Origin: Pseudomonas putida
GTDB taxonomy: Bacteria; Pseudomonadota; Gammaproteobacteria; Pseudomonadales; Pseudomonadaceae
Direction: 5' to 3'
NCBI RefSeq assembly: GCF_026625125.1
Contig: NZ_CP113097.1
Span: forward strand, 4,574,001 to 4,638,000
Length of the DNA: 64,000 nt
A program made the position numbers and the translations under genes. The number at the start of each line of letters is the position of its first letter. The stretch's first letter is position 1. Below are positions 49,379 through 58,230 of the stretch, one piece after another. A model generated the notes under the pieces. That model had not been told where the DNA came from. It saw only the letters and a program-made list of their open reading frames with translations, and searched no databases.

Positions 49379-52006
49379 TCAGCCCGTGTTGCGCAGGCCT
49401 GCGGCGATCCCTGCAACGGTCACCAGCAGGGCCTGCTCCAACGGGCTGTCCAGAGCGGCTTCGCGGCTGCGCGAGCGCGCCAGCAGCTCGGCCTGGAGCC
49501 GGTGCAGCGGGTCCAGGTAGGTGTTGCGCAGGCTGATGAATTCCAGGGTTTCCGGGCTGTGCGCCAGTAGCACCTGTTGCCCGGTGAGGGCCAGTACCAC
49601 CTGACAGGACTGCGACAATAGGTCGCGCAGGTGTGCACCTAAAGGAAGCAATTCCGGTTGCACCAGACGTTCGTCGTAGGCCTCGGCAATTTGCGCATCC
49701 GCTTTGGCCAGGACCATCTCCAACATGTCGATGCGGGTACGAAAGAACGGCCACTGTTCACGCATCTGCGCCAGCAATTCACCCTGCCCCCGTGCCAGTG
49801 CATTGCCCAATGCGGTCTCCCACCCCAACCAGGCCGGCAGCATCAAACGCGTCTGCGTCCAGCCGAAGATCCATGGAATGGCCCGCAGGCTTTCGATTCC
49901 ACCGGCACGGCGCTTGGCCGGGCGGCTGCCCAGCGGCAGACGCCCCAGTTCCTGTTCGGGTGTGGACTGGCGGAAATACTCGACGAAGTCCGGGTTCTCC
50001 CGCACCACACCGCGGTAAGCCTTGACCCCATCGGCGGCCAGTTGGTCCATCAAGGCGCGCCAGGCCGGCTCCGGGGGTGGCGGCGGCAGCAAGGTGGCTT
50101 CCAGCACCGCCGCCAGGTACAGGTTGAGGTTCTGCTCGGCGATGCCTGGCAAACCAAACTTGAAGCGGATCATCTCGCCTTGCTCGGTAGTGCGGAACCG
50201 CCCCGCCACCGACCCCGGTGGTTGCGACAGGATCGCTGCATGCGCCGGGCCACCGCCGCGGCCGACAGTGCCGCCACGGCCATGGAACAGCAGCAGTTCG
50301 ACCTGATGCTCACGGCAGATGCGCACCAGGTTTTCCTGCGCCCGGTATTGGGCCCAGGCCGCGGCAGTGGTCCCGGCGTCCTTGGCCGAATCGGAGTAGC
50401 CGATCATCACTTCCTGCGGCCCGCGCAAGCCCGCGCGGTAGCCCGGCAGGCCGAGCAGCCGCTCCATCACAGGGCCTGCGTTGTCCAGGTCGGCGAGGGT
50501 TTCGAACAGCGGCACGACCCGCATCGGCCGGGTCAGCCCCGCTTCCTTGAGCAGCAATTGCACCGCCAGCACGTCCGATGCCGCGCCGGCCATGGAGATG
50601 ACGTAAGAACCGAGCGATGCACCCGGCGCCGCAGCGATTTCGCGACAGGTGGCAAGCACTTCGGCAGTGTCCGCCTGGGGCATGAAGTGGGCCGGCAGCA
50701 AAGGCCGGCGGTTTTTCAGTTCGGCCTGCAGGAAAGCGATACGCTTGTCTTCATCCCAGTCCGCATAGCTGCCCATGCCCAGATAGTCGGTGATTTCCGA
50801 CAGTGCGTCGCGGTGTCGGGCGGCATCCTGGCGCACGTCCAGCCGCCCCAGAAACAGGCCGAATGTCACGGCACGTCGCAGGCTGTCGAGCAGTGGCCCA
50901 TCGGCGATAACGCCCATGCCGCATTCGTGCAGGGACTGGTAGCACAGCTCCAGCGGCGCGATCAGGTCACGGTTGTCCACCAGCACCTCGGCACTGGCCG
51001 GCTGGGTTGCGGTGAGCGACGCATGGGCCCAGGCGCGCGTCGCCCGCAAGCGGTCACGCAAGCGCTTGAGAACGGCGCGGTAGGGCTCGGGGGTATCCCC
51101 TACCCGCTCGCGCACAGCGCTGCTGGCTTGCTGCATGGACAGCTCCGCGGCCAGCGCGTCGACATCGCGCAGGAACAGGTCGGCCGCCATCCAGCGCGCC
51201 AGCAGCAACACTTCGCGGGTCACGGCGGCGGTCACATTGGGGTTGCCATCACGGTCGCCACCCATCCAGGAGGCAAAGCGCACAGGGGCCGCTTCCAGTG
51301 GCAGGCGCAGGCCGGTGGCGTCGAACAGCGCCTTGTCCACCTTGCGCAAGTGGCTGGGGATGGCATGCCACAGGGAGTGTTCGATCACCGCGAAGCCCCA
51401 TTTGGCTTCGTCTACCGGCGTTGGCCGGGTGCGGCGGATTTCTTCTGTGTGCCAGGCCTCAGCGATCAACCGGCGCAGGCGCTCGCGTACCTGCTGGCGC
51501 TCGACCGGGGTCAGGTCGCGATGGTCCTGCGCGGCCAGCTGGCCGGCAATGGCATCGTACTTCTGGATCAGCGTGCGGCGTGCCACTTCGGTGGGGTGCG
51601 CAGTGAGCACCAACTGGATGTCGAGCTTGGCCAACTGCCTGGCCAAGGCATCGTCCTTGTGCCCGGCCTGCTTGAGCCGCGCCAGCAGCTCAGGCAGCAC
51701 CCGCGCCTCGAAAGGTTCTGGCTGCTCGGCGTCACGGCGGCGGATCAACTGGTACTGCTCAGCCATGTTGGCCAGGTTGAGGAACTGGTTGAAGGCACGC
51801 GCCACCGGCAGCAAGTCGTCTTCGGCCAGGTCCGCCAACGTAGAGCTCAGCTGTTCGCCGGCGCTGCGCCGGTCCGCCTTGGCGCTATGACGAATGTCCT
51901 CGATCTTCTGCACGAACGCGTCACCGTGCTGCTGGCGTATGGTTTCGCCCAGCAAATCCCCCAACACATGGACATCTTCACGCAAGCGCACATCGATATC
52001 AGTCAT
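49379..52006 (-). CDS. ppc: Phosphoenolpyruvate carboxylase
   Basis: Ppc carboxylates PEP to oxaloacetate, refilling the TCA cycle. The 875-residue protein has the catalytic His in [14 protein letters not shown] (H137), the Lys region [20 protein letters not shown], and [19 protein letters not shown], and ends in the family's typical Asn-x-Gly (LRNTG). The upstream frame is open for 40 codons, but ATG 52006 ([20 protein letters not shown]) matches the family start. Confidence 0.98.
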   Translation of the reverse strand: MTDIDVRLREDVHVLGDLLGETIRQQHGDAFVQKIEDIRHSAKADRRSAGEQLSSTLADLAEDDLLPVARAFNQFLNLANMAEQYQLIRRRDAEQPEPFEARVLPELLARLKQAGHKDDALARQLAKLDIQLVLTAHPTEVARRTLIQKYDAIAGQLAAQDHRDLTPVERQQVRERLRRLIAEAWHTEEIRRTRPTPVDEAKWGFAVIEHSLWHAIPSHLRKVDKALFDATGLRLPLEAAPVRFASWMGGDRDGNPNVTAAVTREVLLLARWMAADLFLRDVDALAAELSMQQASSAVRERVGDTPEPYRAVLKRLRDRLRATRAWAHASLTATQPASAEVLVDNRDLIAPLELCYQSLHECGMGVIADGPLLDSLRRAVTFGLFLGRLDVRQDAARHRDALSEITDYLGMGSYADWDEDKRIAFLQAELKNRRPLLPAHFMPQADTAEVLATCREIAAAPGASLGSYVISMAGAASDVLAVQLLLKEAGLTRPMRVVPLFETLADLDNAGPVMERLLGLPGYRAGLRGPQEVMIGYSDSAKDAGTTAAAWAQYRAQENLVRICREHQVELLLFHGRGGTVGRGGGPAHAAILSQPPGSVAGRFRTTEQGEMIRFKFGLPGIAEQNLNLYLAAVLEATLLPPPPPEPAWRALMDQLAADGVKAYRGVVRENPDFVEYFRQSTPEQELGRLPLGSRPAKRRAGGIESLRAIPWIFGWTQTRLMLPAWLGWETALGNALARGQGELLAQMREQWPFFRTRIDMLEMVLAKADAQIAEAYDERLVQPELLPLGAHLRDLLSQSCQVVLALTGQQVLLAHSPETLEFISLRNTYLDPLHRLQAELLARSRSREAALDSPLEQALLVTVAGIAAGLRNTG

Positions 52007-52176
52007 TGGCCCTCTCTTCGGCACGGCTCGCCCGCGCTCTGCTCCGGAAACAGCACTGGCCCAAGAGTGCCCATAGCGGGGCAGCCATGGCAAGCCATGA
52101 CCGGTAAAGCAAACTAAAGTAAACACGTAGCAGTCCGATGCAGTGCAGCCTTTTCAAGGCGTTGACAGAGGTCATC

Positions 52177-52521
52177 ATGAAAATCCGCGAACTCGCCCAG
52201 CACTGGGAACAAAATGCCGCCGGCACCCTGAGCCCGACCGGCCATACCTTGCACCTTGACCTGGAATCGGAGGCGCGCCTGGCGGCGCTCATCGACATGT
52301 ACCCCAAGCGCACCGCCGAGGAGTTGCTCGGTGAACTGGTCGCAGCGGCGCTTGAGGAGCTTGAGGCCAGCTTCCCCTACGTGCAGGGCAACAAGGTCAT
52401 TTCCACCGACGAAGAAGGCGACCCGTTGTACGAGGACATAGGCTCTACACCGCGCTTTCTGGCGCTTTCACGGCGCCATCTGCACACGCTCAGCCACCCC
52501 GGCGAGAACAGCGGAAACTGA
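52177..52521 (+). CDS. Small conserved protein (sometimes labelled pilin assembly protein)
   Basis: A 114-residue protein beginning MKIRELAQHWEQNAAGTLSP, with LHLDLESEARLAALIDMYPK and an acidic C-terminal half. No signal peptide or membrane segment is visible. Relatives in pseudomonads carry the label pilin assembly protein; I see nothing in the sequence that supports a pilus role. Ribosome-binding site AGAGG sits 6 bases before the ATG at 52177. Divergent from ppc; followed by a hairpin. Confidence 0.8.
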   Translation: MKIRELAQHWEQNAAGTLSPTGHTLHLDLESEARLAALIDMYPKRTAEELLGELVAAALEELEASFPYVQGNKVISTDEEGDPLYEDIGSTPRFLALSRRHLHTLSHPGENSGN

Positions 52522-52535
52522 CGTGCCAGCCCCCG

Positions 52536-52560
52536 TTCCGGGCTGCCCTCCAGCCCGGAA
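52536..52560 (+). terminator. Terminator-like hairpin
   Basis: TTCCGGGCT (52536-52544) pairs with AGCCCGGAA (52552-52560) around a 7-base loop, 15 bases after the preceding stop. No T-run follows directly. Confidence 0.6.
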
Positions 52561-52597
52561 TACCGCTTCTGACAGTGGAAGTTCCGCCCCCATACCA

Positions 52598-52613
52598 CTG
52601 ACCGATCAGTCAG
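52598..52613. promoter_or_regulatory. Near-perfect palindrome, possible operator
   Basis: CTGACCGATCAGTCAG is a 16-base palindrome with one mismatched pair, centred on GATC. It resembles operators of TetR-type repressors. It lies in an AT-rich stretch about 180 bases before the DUF4398-OmpA gene pair, which otherwise has a 270-base upstream region without genes. Confidence 0.4.
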
Positions 52614-52791
52614 AAATAGTTGGCATTTTTTTCTGAACTATTCAAAAAACGACTCAGTCACAGCCAATAGCCATCACGCTAAAACCCTGCACACAGTCGT
52701 TGTGCACCCTTGAGCTGACACACACGGCGATGCCAGGGATTGAGCGATGGGATGGACTGCTACGGACATCGTCGTTATCAGGAGTGATCCA

Positions 52792-53205
52792 ATGGAGCTG
52801 ACCACCATGAAGACCCGCACTTCGAAACTTTCCTCAACTCATGTGCGCGGGCTCAAGCTGGCCGCGCTGGCCCTGGGCAGTAGCCTGGTCCTGGCCGGCT
52901 GTGCAGGTAACCCGCCCACCGAGCAATATGCCGTCACCCAGTCCGCCGTGAACTCCGCCGTCAGCGCTGGCGGTACCGAGTTTGCCGCCGTTGAAATGAA
53001 AGCGGCGCAGGACAAGTTCAAGCAGGCCGAAATCGCCATGCACGACAAGAACTACGAGCAAGCCAAGCGTCTGGCCGAGCAGGCCGAATGGGACGCTCGC
53101 CTCGCCGAACGCAAAGCCCAGGCGGCCAAAGCCCAGAAGGCCGTGCAGGACGCCCGCCAAGGCGTTCAGGACGTACGTCAGGAAGGCCTGCGTAGCGTTC
53201 AGTGA
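52792..53205 (+). CDS. DUF4398 lipoprotein
   Basis: A 137-residue lipoprotein with a long n-region and lipobox SLVLAGCAGN (lipidated Cys at 37). The mature part is an Ala/Gln/Lys-rich helical segment (about 70-130: AAQDKFKQAEIAMHDKNYEQ and AERKAQAAKAQ) typical of DUF4398 coiled coils. Ribosome-binding site AGGAG is 7 bases before ATG 52792; an in-frame ATG at 52807 is an alternative. It is 50 bases before the OmpA-type gene, with which it probably forms an envelope pair. Confidence 0.88.
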   Translation: MELTTMKTRTSKLSSTHVRGLKLAALALGSSLVLAGCAGNPPTEQYAVTQSAVNSAVSAGGTEFAAVEMKAAQDKFKQAEIAMHDKNYEQAKRLAEQAEWDARLAERKAQAAKAQKAVQDARQGVQDVRQEGLRSVQ

Positions 53206-53255
53206 ACGCTGCCCAACCTGCCTTAGCCTTCGCACTCGATCAAAGGATGAACACT

Positions 53256-54044
53256 ATGCGCAAACACGTCATGATTCCCGCCCTGTTGGCCCTGAGCGTC
53301 GGTCTCGCTGCCTGCTCGCACGACCCGAATGCCAACCTGGAGTCGGCCCGCACCAACTTCTCGTCGCTGCAGAGCGATCCGCAGGCGAGCAAGGTCGCAG
53401 CCCTTGAAACCAAGGACGCACAGGACTGGCTGAACAAGGCCGACAAGGCCTACATGGAGCGTGAAGACAGCAAGAAAGTCGACCAACTGGCCTACCTGAC
53501 CAACCAACGCGTTGAAGTGGCCAAGCAGACCATTGCCCTGCGCACGGCCGAAAACGAGCTGAAAAACGCGGCGGCCCAACGTGCCCAAGCCAAGCTCGAT
53601 GCCCGCGACGCGCAGATCGCCAAGCTTCAGGACAGCCTGAACGCCAAAGAGACCGACCGCGGTACGCTGGTGACCTTCGGCGATGTACTGTTCGACTTCA
53701 ACAAAGCTGAACTCAAGAGCAGCGCCTACCCTAACGTGACCAAGCTGGCCCAGTTCCTTCAGGAAAACCCTGAGCGCAAGGTCATCGTAGAGGGCTACAC
53801 CGACAGCGTCGGTTCGGCCAGCTACAACCAGTCCCTGTCCGAACGTCGCGCCGGTGCTGTACGCATGGCGCTGGTACGTGCAGGCGTGGACCCTGCGCGC
53901 ATCGTCGCTCAGGGCTACGGCAAGGAGTACCCGGTTGCTGACAACTCCAGCAACTCGGGCCGTGCGCAGAACCGCCGGGTGGAGGTGACCATCTCCAACG
54001 ACAACCAGCCGGTAGCGCCGCGCTCGGTGAGCCAAGTGCAGTAA
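53256..54044 (+). CDS. OmpA-family peptidoglycan-binding lipoprotein with N-terminal DUF4398-like coil
   Basis: A 262-residue outer-membrane lipoprotein: lipobox LSVGLAACSH (Cys 20), a helical Ala/Gln/Lys-rich region to about residue 140 resembling the previous protein's coil, then an OmpA C-terminal domain with FGDVLFDFNKAELKSS, VEGYTDSVGSASYNQSLSER and RRVEVTI, the meso-DAP-binding signature. It probably links outer membrane to peptidoglycan. The start is ATG 53256 with AAAGG upstream; an ATG at 53247 leaves no spacer. A strong bidirectional terminator follows. Confidence 0.92.
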   Translation: MRKHVMIPALLALSVGLAACSHDPNANLESARTNFSSLQSDPQASKVAALETKDAQDWLNKADKAYMEREDSKKVDQLAYLTNQRVEVAKQTIALRTAENELKNAAAQRAQAKLDARDAQIAKLQDSLNAKETDRGTLVTFGDVLFDFNKAELKSSAYPNVTKLAQFLQENPERKVIVEGYTDSVGSASYNQSLSERRAGAVRMALVRAGVDPARIVAQGYGKEYPVADNSSNSGRAQNRRVEVTISNDNQPVAPRSVSQVQ

Positions 54045-54063
54045 CGCTCACAGGCCGCTAAAA

Positions 54064-54092
54064 AAGAACCCCGCCTTCATGGCGGGGTTCTT
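54064..54092. terminator. Bidirectional intrinsic terminator
   Basis: A perfect 12-bp stem (54064-54075 with 54081-54092) with a 5-base loop TTCAT is flanked by A-rich sequence on the left and CATTTTT on the right, giving U-runs on both strands. It separates convergent genes at 53256 and 54119. Confidence 0.9.
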
Positions 54093-54118
54093 CATTTTTG
54101 ATCATTGGCTGGAACGGG

Positions 54119-54445
54119 TCATTGCACGCGTTGCGGGGTTTGTTCACCCATGCAGCGCACCGCACGCTTGCGGTTGTCGACCAGTACCCCGGTAAGGCCT
54201 TTTTGCGCTGTGTCGAACAGCACCAGCACCCCATCTACACACTGCGCCACCTGCGGCGCAGGGTCGAGGGACACCTTGTAATCCTCGCCCGGAACGGTCT
54301 TGAGCATGGTGAAATCCTGCAGCAACAGCGCGTCTTCTGGCTTGGCGAAATGCAGGTAGCCGTAGTACCACAGAGCCCCCACCGTCACGATGATGCTGCC
54401 GACACCGGTCAGGATCAGCGGGATGGCGTTGCGTTCTTCACTCAT
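54119..54445 (-). CDS. Small membrane-anchored protein, function unknown
   Basis: A 108-residue protein with one N-terminal membrane segment (IPLILTGVGSIIVTVGALWY, residues 8-27) and a mature part with two cysteines (VAQCVDGVLV and AVRCMGE). The ATG overlaps the stop of the upstream hydrolase gene (ATGA). Function unknown; the operon link suggests an envelope role. Confidence 0.78.
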   Translation of the reverse strand: MSEERNAIPLILTGVGSIIVTVGALWYYGYLHFAKPEDALLLQDFTMLKTVPGEDYKVSLDPAPQVAQCVDGVLVLFDTAQKGLTGVLVDNRKRAVRCMGEQTPQRVQ

Positions 54446-55365
54446 TGCTTGCTCTTCTCGTCGGGGTAGTTGGGCACTTCGGCCAGCCGCCGCAGGCCGT
54501 TGAAATGGCTGGGATCATCAAGAAAACGCAGCATCACCTGGCGCCAGACCGGGTCGGCGAAGGTCTGCACGTGGCCGCCACGGGTCAACTGCAGCACCCT
54601 TGGAGGCGGTGCGTGCTGGTAGAGGCGGATGCCGTTGTCCATGGGTACCAGGTTGTCGTCGATGCTATGGAAGAACAGTTTGGGTGGGCTGCTCAGGCGC
54701 TCGACGGAGCGGATCGCGCTGTCGCCATCGGGTACCAGCCAGGACAACGGCACCTGCAAGGGCCAGGTCAACCATGATGTGCTCAGCGCAAAGCGCCCGA
54801 CGTCACGGTAACTGGCCGGTACGCCGTCGAACACCAGTGCGCTGAAGCGCTGGCGCTGCTCGGGGTGGGCTGCCAGGTAGTGGATGGCCATTGCCCCACC
54901 GAGGCTCTGCCCCAGCAGTACCAGGGGTTTACCCTGGACCTCGGGGGCCTGGTCGAGCCATGCCATGGCCGCTGCGATGTCGGTGTAGACCTGCGGCAAA
55001 CCGGGCTTGCCCTCAGACAGGCCATAGCCCCGGTAATCGATCATCAGCACCTGATAACCCTGCTCCGGCAGCCAGTAGCTACCGCCCAGGTGCCCCGCCA
55101 GGTTGCCGCCATTGCCGTGCAAGTGCAGCACCGTGCCCTTGACCTCGACACCGGCCTTGGCCGGCAGCCACCAGCCATGCAGGCGAACGCCGTCGGCGGT
55201 GGTCAGGGTGACATCGCGGTACTGCAGCTTGGCACGCTCGGGCGTGAACGGCTGGCCCGGCTCCGGGTAGAACAACAGGCTGCTGCAGCCGCCCAGGCCC
55301 AGCAGCGCCAAGCCCAGGACCAGGCAGCGGCAGCGCTCAAAGAATGTTCGCGTAGTCGGCTTCAA
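54442..55365 (-). CDS. Alpha/beta-hydrolase lipoprotein
   Basis: A 307-residue envelope hydrolase with lipobox ALLGLGGCSS (Cys 27). Fold landmarks: HLHGNGGNLAGH (oxyanion region), the nucleophile elbow LLGQSLGGAMAI, DDNLVP (Asp) and TRGGHVQTF (catalytic His). It resembles the BEM46/serine aminopeptidase S33 group. The start overlaps the end of the upstream metallopeptidase gene by 29 bases, suggesting strong coupling. Confidence 0.88.
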   Translation of the reverse strand: MKPTTRTFFERCRCLVLGLALLGLGGCSSLLFYPEPGQPFTPERAKLQYRDVTLTTADGVRLHGWWLPAKAGVEVKGTVLHLHGNGGNLAGHLGGSYWLPEQGYQVLMIDYRGYGLSEGKPGLPQVYTDIAAAMAWLDQAPEVQGKPLVLLGQSLGGAMAIHYLAAHPEQRQRFSALVFDGVPASYRDVGRFALSTSWLTWPLQVPLSWLVPDGDSAIRSVERLSSPPKLFFHSIDDNLVPMDNGIRLYQHAPPPRVLQLTRGGHVQTFADPVWRQVMLRFLDDPSHFNGLRRLAEVPNYPDEKSKQ

Positions 55366-56614
55366 TGCGATCCAGGCTCAGGTGGTTGAGGAAGTTGGAG
55401 AAGCACATCCAGGCCGACAGGGCATTGAGGTCGCGGAACTGCTCCGGCAGGTACTTGGGCGGTTCCACCAGGCCTTCTTCGACCAGTTGACGCAAGGTGC
55501 GCATGTCCTCGAGGGTAGTCTTGCCGCAGAACAGCAGCGGAATCTGCTCTAGCTTGCCCTTTCTCACGGCCAACTGAATGTAGTTGTAAACCATGATGAA
55601 ACCCTTGAGGTAGGACAAATCCTTGGTAAATGGCAGACCATCAGGCACCGACCCGCGGAATACCCGGCTTGCATTGCTGTAGCTTTGCGCCATTTCAAAG
55701 CCCTGGGCGCGGAAGAACTCGAAGACCTGAAGAAAATCGGCGCCCTCTTCGACCATGTGGATGGCGCGCGTGCGGTTGGTGAGTTTGCGCAGGCGACTGG
55801 GGTACGAGGCGAAGGCGATCACCTCCATGAGAATCGCCAAGCCCTCCTGCGTCACCGTCGATGAAGGCGGGCCCTTGGCCAGGAAGGTGCAGATCGGCTG
55901 GTTCAGGCCGTTGAGCGTGGTGCCCACATGCACCAGCCCCTCGTGCACTTCCAGCGCGCGCACATCACGGCTGTTGAACATGGCGTCGGCGCGCACCTTG
56001 ATATAGTCGGCACCGGCCGCCGCATCGGCGACGATCCCGTCCGACTCAAACACCCGGATGGTCTCTTCAGCCTCGCCGAACACCTTGTTCAGGCGATGCT
56101 GGAGGATATCCACGGTCTCTTTGGCAGTGATGTTTTTCGGCTCGTCCTTGAGGTCACCACGGCCGTCGATGTTGTTCAGGTAATCGGAAAGCATCAGGCC
56201 GAGGTCGGCCAGCGTCGGGTCGCCAGCGTGGAAGGCATCGGACGCTGCGCCATAGAGTTCCTGGGAGATCAGCCCGAAGTCCTCGGTGCCGCGTGCCTCG
56301 AGCATGCGCACCACCATGCGGTACTCCTTGCACATGCGCCGCATGATCTGCCCCACCGGGTTGAACTGCCCCAATTGCCGGGTGATGTCGCGCTCGATGC
56401 TCTGGAACTCGGCCTTGACCGCACTTGAGTCGAACGACAGCGGCCGCGACTGGTAATAGGCACGGTCCACGGCCGGCGGCTCTTTGCCCTTGGCCTTAAG
56501 AAAGCCTTGGCGGATGCTGTCGTCCCATTTGACCGCGTCGAGCACTCGGATCGGGGTCTGCGCGGTGACGATGCGATCGGACAGTGCGCGAATGGTCTGC
56601 TGGTACTCGTCCAA
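55337..56614 (-). CDS. QEGLA/DUF1704 metallopeptidase-like protein (bacterial MATCAP relative)
   Basis: A 425-residue soluble protein annotated in bacteria as flavohemoglobin expression-modulating QEGLA motif protein. It contains HEGLVH at 224-229, an HExxxH zinc motif, and TQEGLA at 255-260 whose E257 would be the third ligand. These are the features of the family that includes the animal tubulin tyrosine carboxypeptidase MATCAP. The bacterial substrate is unknown. It overlaps the hydrolase lipoprotein gene downstream by 29 bases. The flavohemoglobin link is an old label and no flavohemoglobin gene is nearby. Confidence 0.87.
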   Translation of the reverse strand: MDEYQQTIRALSDRIVTAQTPIRVLDAVKWDDSIRQGFLKAKGKEPPAVDRAYYQSRPLSFDSSAVKAEFQSIERDITRQLGQFNPVGQIMRRMCKEYRMVVRMLEARGTEDFGLISQELYGAASDAFHAGDPTLADLGLMLSDYLNNIDGRGDLKDEPKNITAKETVDILQHRLNKVFGEAEETIRVFESDGIVADAAAGADYIKVRADAMFNSRDVRALEVHEGLVHVGTTLNGLNQPICTFLAKGPPSSTVTQEGLAILMEVIAFASYPSRLRKLTNRTRAIHMVEEGADFLQVFEFFRAQGFEMAQSYSNASRVFRGSVPDGLPFTKDLSYLKGFIMVYNYIQLAVRKGKLEQIPLLFCGKTTLEDMRTLRQLVEEGLVEPPKYLPEQFRDLNALSAWMCFSNFLNHLSLDRIEADYANIL

Positions 56615-56688
56615 CGGGGAACTCCTTTCTAGAACAAGGCACCTGTACTGGCCCTAGCCTCGGCACGCCGGCGCTAGGGCCTGCACGG

Positions 56689-57237
56689 TCATTTGCCGAC
56701 TCGCTGGAAGCGCGCCACCTCGACGAACAGGTCGGAGTTGGCCGGGTCATCCAGGTAGGCCAGCACCCGCGCTGAAGGGCTGTCGATCAACACGCCCTCG
56801 CCATTGTCCTCCGGCACCTCGGTACTACGCCCGCTCAGCTCTTTTTTCTCCAGCGCCTGCTGCACCTGTTCTACATCAAGGTTGTAGATGACCAGCTCCT
56901 TGCCATCGACGATATCGAAACCGCCAATCAAGAAATGGCCGCCCAGGCGTTTGGGGACACCGGCAGAGAGGTACCAGCGGTTGCCGTGGCGTGACACGGT
57001 GAATACGTACTCTTCGGGCTTCTTGCCTTTGGCAGTGGCCACGGCCTTGTAGGCATCGGCGCCACTGCGGCTGATGACCATCTTGAGTGGCTCGCCCCAG
57101 GCGTCCTTGCTGCTCCACGTGCCGAGCAGGGTTTTGGGCGCCGCCTGATTGCTCGGCAATGGCTCATGGAAGGTCACCAGACAACCGCCCAGCACGAGGA
57201 ATGACAACGTCAACAACACCACACGCCAGGCTTTCAT
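56689..57237 (-). CDS. Lipoprotein of unknown function
   Basis: A 182-residue lipoprotein with lipobox SFLVLGGCLV (Cys 19) and a beta-rich mature part (LLGTWSSKDAWGEPLKMVIS, YVFTVSRHGNRWYLSAGVPK). Ribosome-binding site AAGGAG precedes the ATG at 57237. The frame is open far upstream but the lipoprotein start is clear. It lies between the TetR gene (29-base gap) and the metallopeptidase gene (74-base gap). Confidence 0.85.
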   Translation of the reverse strand: MKAWRVVLLTLSFLVLGGCLVTFHEPLPSNQAAPKTLLGTWSSKDAWGEPLKMVISRSGADAYKAVATAKGKKPEEYVFTVSRHGNRWYLSAGVPKRLGGHFLIGGFDIVDGKELVIYNLDVEQVQQALEKKELSGRSTEVPEDNGEGVLIDSPSARVLAYLDDPANSDLFVEVARFQRVGK

Positions 57238-57266
57238 CAAGTTCTCCTTGAAAGTTCGTTCTCGGC

Positions 57267-57983
57267 TCAGCCCGATGCCAGCACCAGGTGCAGGTAACGG
57301 GTAAGCATAGCGAGCATCTGCCCATCGGCTTGCGCATCGGCATCCTTGAGCAGGCCCTGATATTCCATCTGCTCGATGATCGCCGTCAACATCTGGGCAT
57401 CCTGTTCCGGTTGCTGCGAACCGACCACCTGCAACAGCTGGCGCGTGCCATGCAGCAGGATCTGTTCGTGGGCACACACCAACTCGGCCAGGCGCGGGCA
57501 CAGCAGCGCCTCCTGACGGAAGGCCTGCTCCGCCATCAGGAAGTCGCGGCGGGTGATCAACTGACGGGAAACGTAGTCGGCAGTCATCTGCGCCACTTCG
57601 TCAGCCAGGCGCGCCCTTGATTGCGCACTGCCATCCCCCTGGGCAAGCAGCTGGCGCAGCACCACTTCGGTATTGGCCCACAGCTTGGCCATGTAGGCGG
57701 CACTGCGTTCGACGTATTGGGCGAAGGTATCGGTGAGCAGGTCCTCGATATCCTTGAAATAGTAGGTGGTGGCCGACAGCGGCACACCGGCTTCGGCGGC
57801 AACGGCACGGTGGCGCACGCCACGCACACCATCACGCACGACAATGCGCATGGCGGCGTCGAGGATCAACTGGCGGCGCTGTTCGCTGCCTTGGCGGGCG
57901 GTCTTGCGACCCTGGTATTGCACGCTTTCGGCGACGGCGGTGGCAATGCCGGCGGCGCCTTGCTGGGCCATTGCGGGGGTCAC
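57267..57983 (-). CDS. TetR-family transcriptional regulator
   Basis: A 238-residue regulator with the helix-turn-helix region RRQLILDAAMRIVVRDGVRG and VRHRAVAAEAGVPLSATTYY, followed by FKDIEDLL and a helical ligand domain. I prefer the GTG start at 57983 because GAGG lies 7 bases upstream of it; the ATG at 57971 would be 19 bases from that site. It may control the lipoprotein-peptidase-hydrolase genes downstream. A REP pair lies upstream. Confidence 0.88.
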   Translation of the reverse strand: MTPAMAQQGAAGIATAVAESVQYQGRKTARQGSEQRRQLILDAAMRIVVRDGVRGVRHRAVAAEAGVPLSATTYYFKDIEDLLTDTFAQYVERSAAYMAKLWANTEVVLRQLLAQGDGSAQSRARLADEVAQMTADYVSRQLITRRDFLMAEQAFRQEALLCPRLAELVCAHEQILLHGTRQLLQVVGSQQPEQDAQMLTAIIEQMEYQGLLKDADAQADGQMLAMLTRYLHLVLASG

Positions 57984-58012
57984 GGGTGTACCTCATCGAT
58001 CTTGGGGGTGAC

Positions 58013-58168
58013 TGCACCGGCCCTATCGCCGGCAAGCCGGCTTCCACAACGGGCACTGCCCAACGACATTGGATGGGTGTCCAACGTCCGGGGGCCGCCC
58101 AAACACCCCGCGCTGTTCAAGCGCAGTGCGGTTTCTGTGGGAGCCGGCTTGCCGGCGAAGGGGCTCTG
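58013..58168. repeat. Inverted pair of REP-like elements
   Basis: Two copies of a palindromic element with core GCCGGCTTGCCGGCGA occur in opposite orientation, at 58013-58047 (minus sense) and 58136-58168 (plus sense, GTGGGAGCCGGCTTGCCGGC then GAAGGGGCTC), separated by about 88 bases. This is the paired (BIME-like) arrangement of Pseudomonas REP sequences, in the gap between tetR and lysS. Confidence 0.85.
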
Positions 58169-58197
58169 ACAAACAAAATAAGGCTTCAGGCAATAAA

Positions 58198-58219
58198 AAG
58201 CCGCCCCGAAAGGCGGCTT
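58198..58219 (-). terminator. Intrinsic terminator of lysS
   Basis: AAGCCGCC (58198-58205) pairs with GGCGGCTT (58212-58219). On the minus strand the stem is followed by TTTTTATTG, and it lies 12 bases after the lysS stop, so it is a standard intrinsic terminator. Confidence 0.88.
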
Positions 58220-58230
58220 GTTCAATCCAC

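Noticed and set aside
49658..52117. An 819-codon plus-strand open frame
   Set aside because: Antisense to ppc, whose catalytic motifs are intact; no recognisable features.
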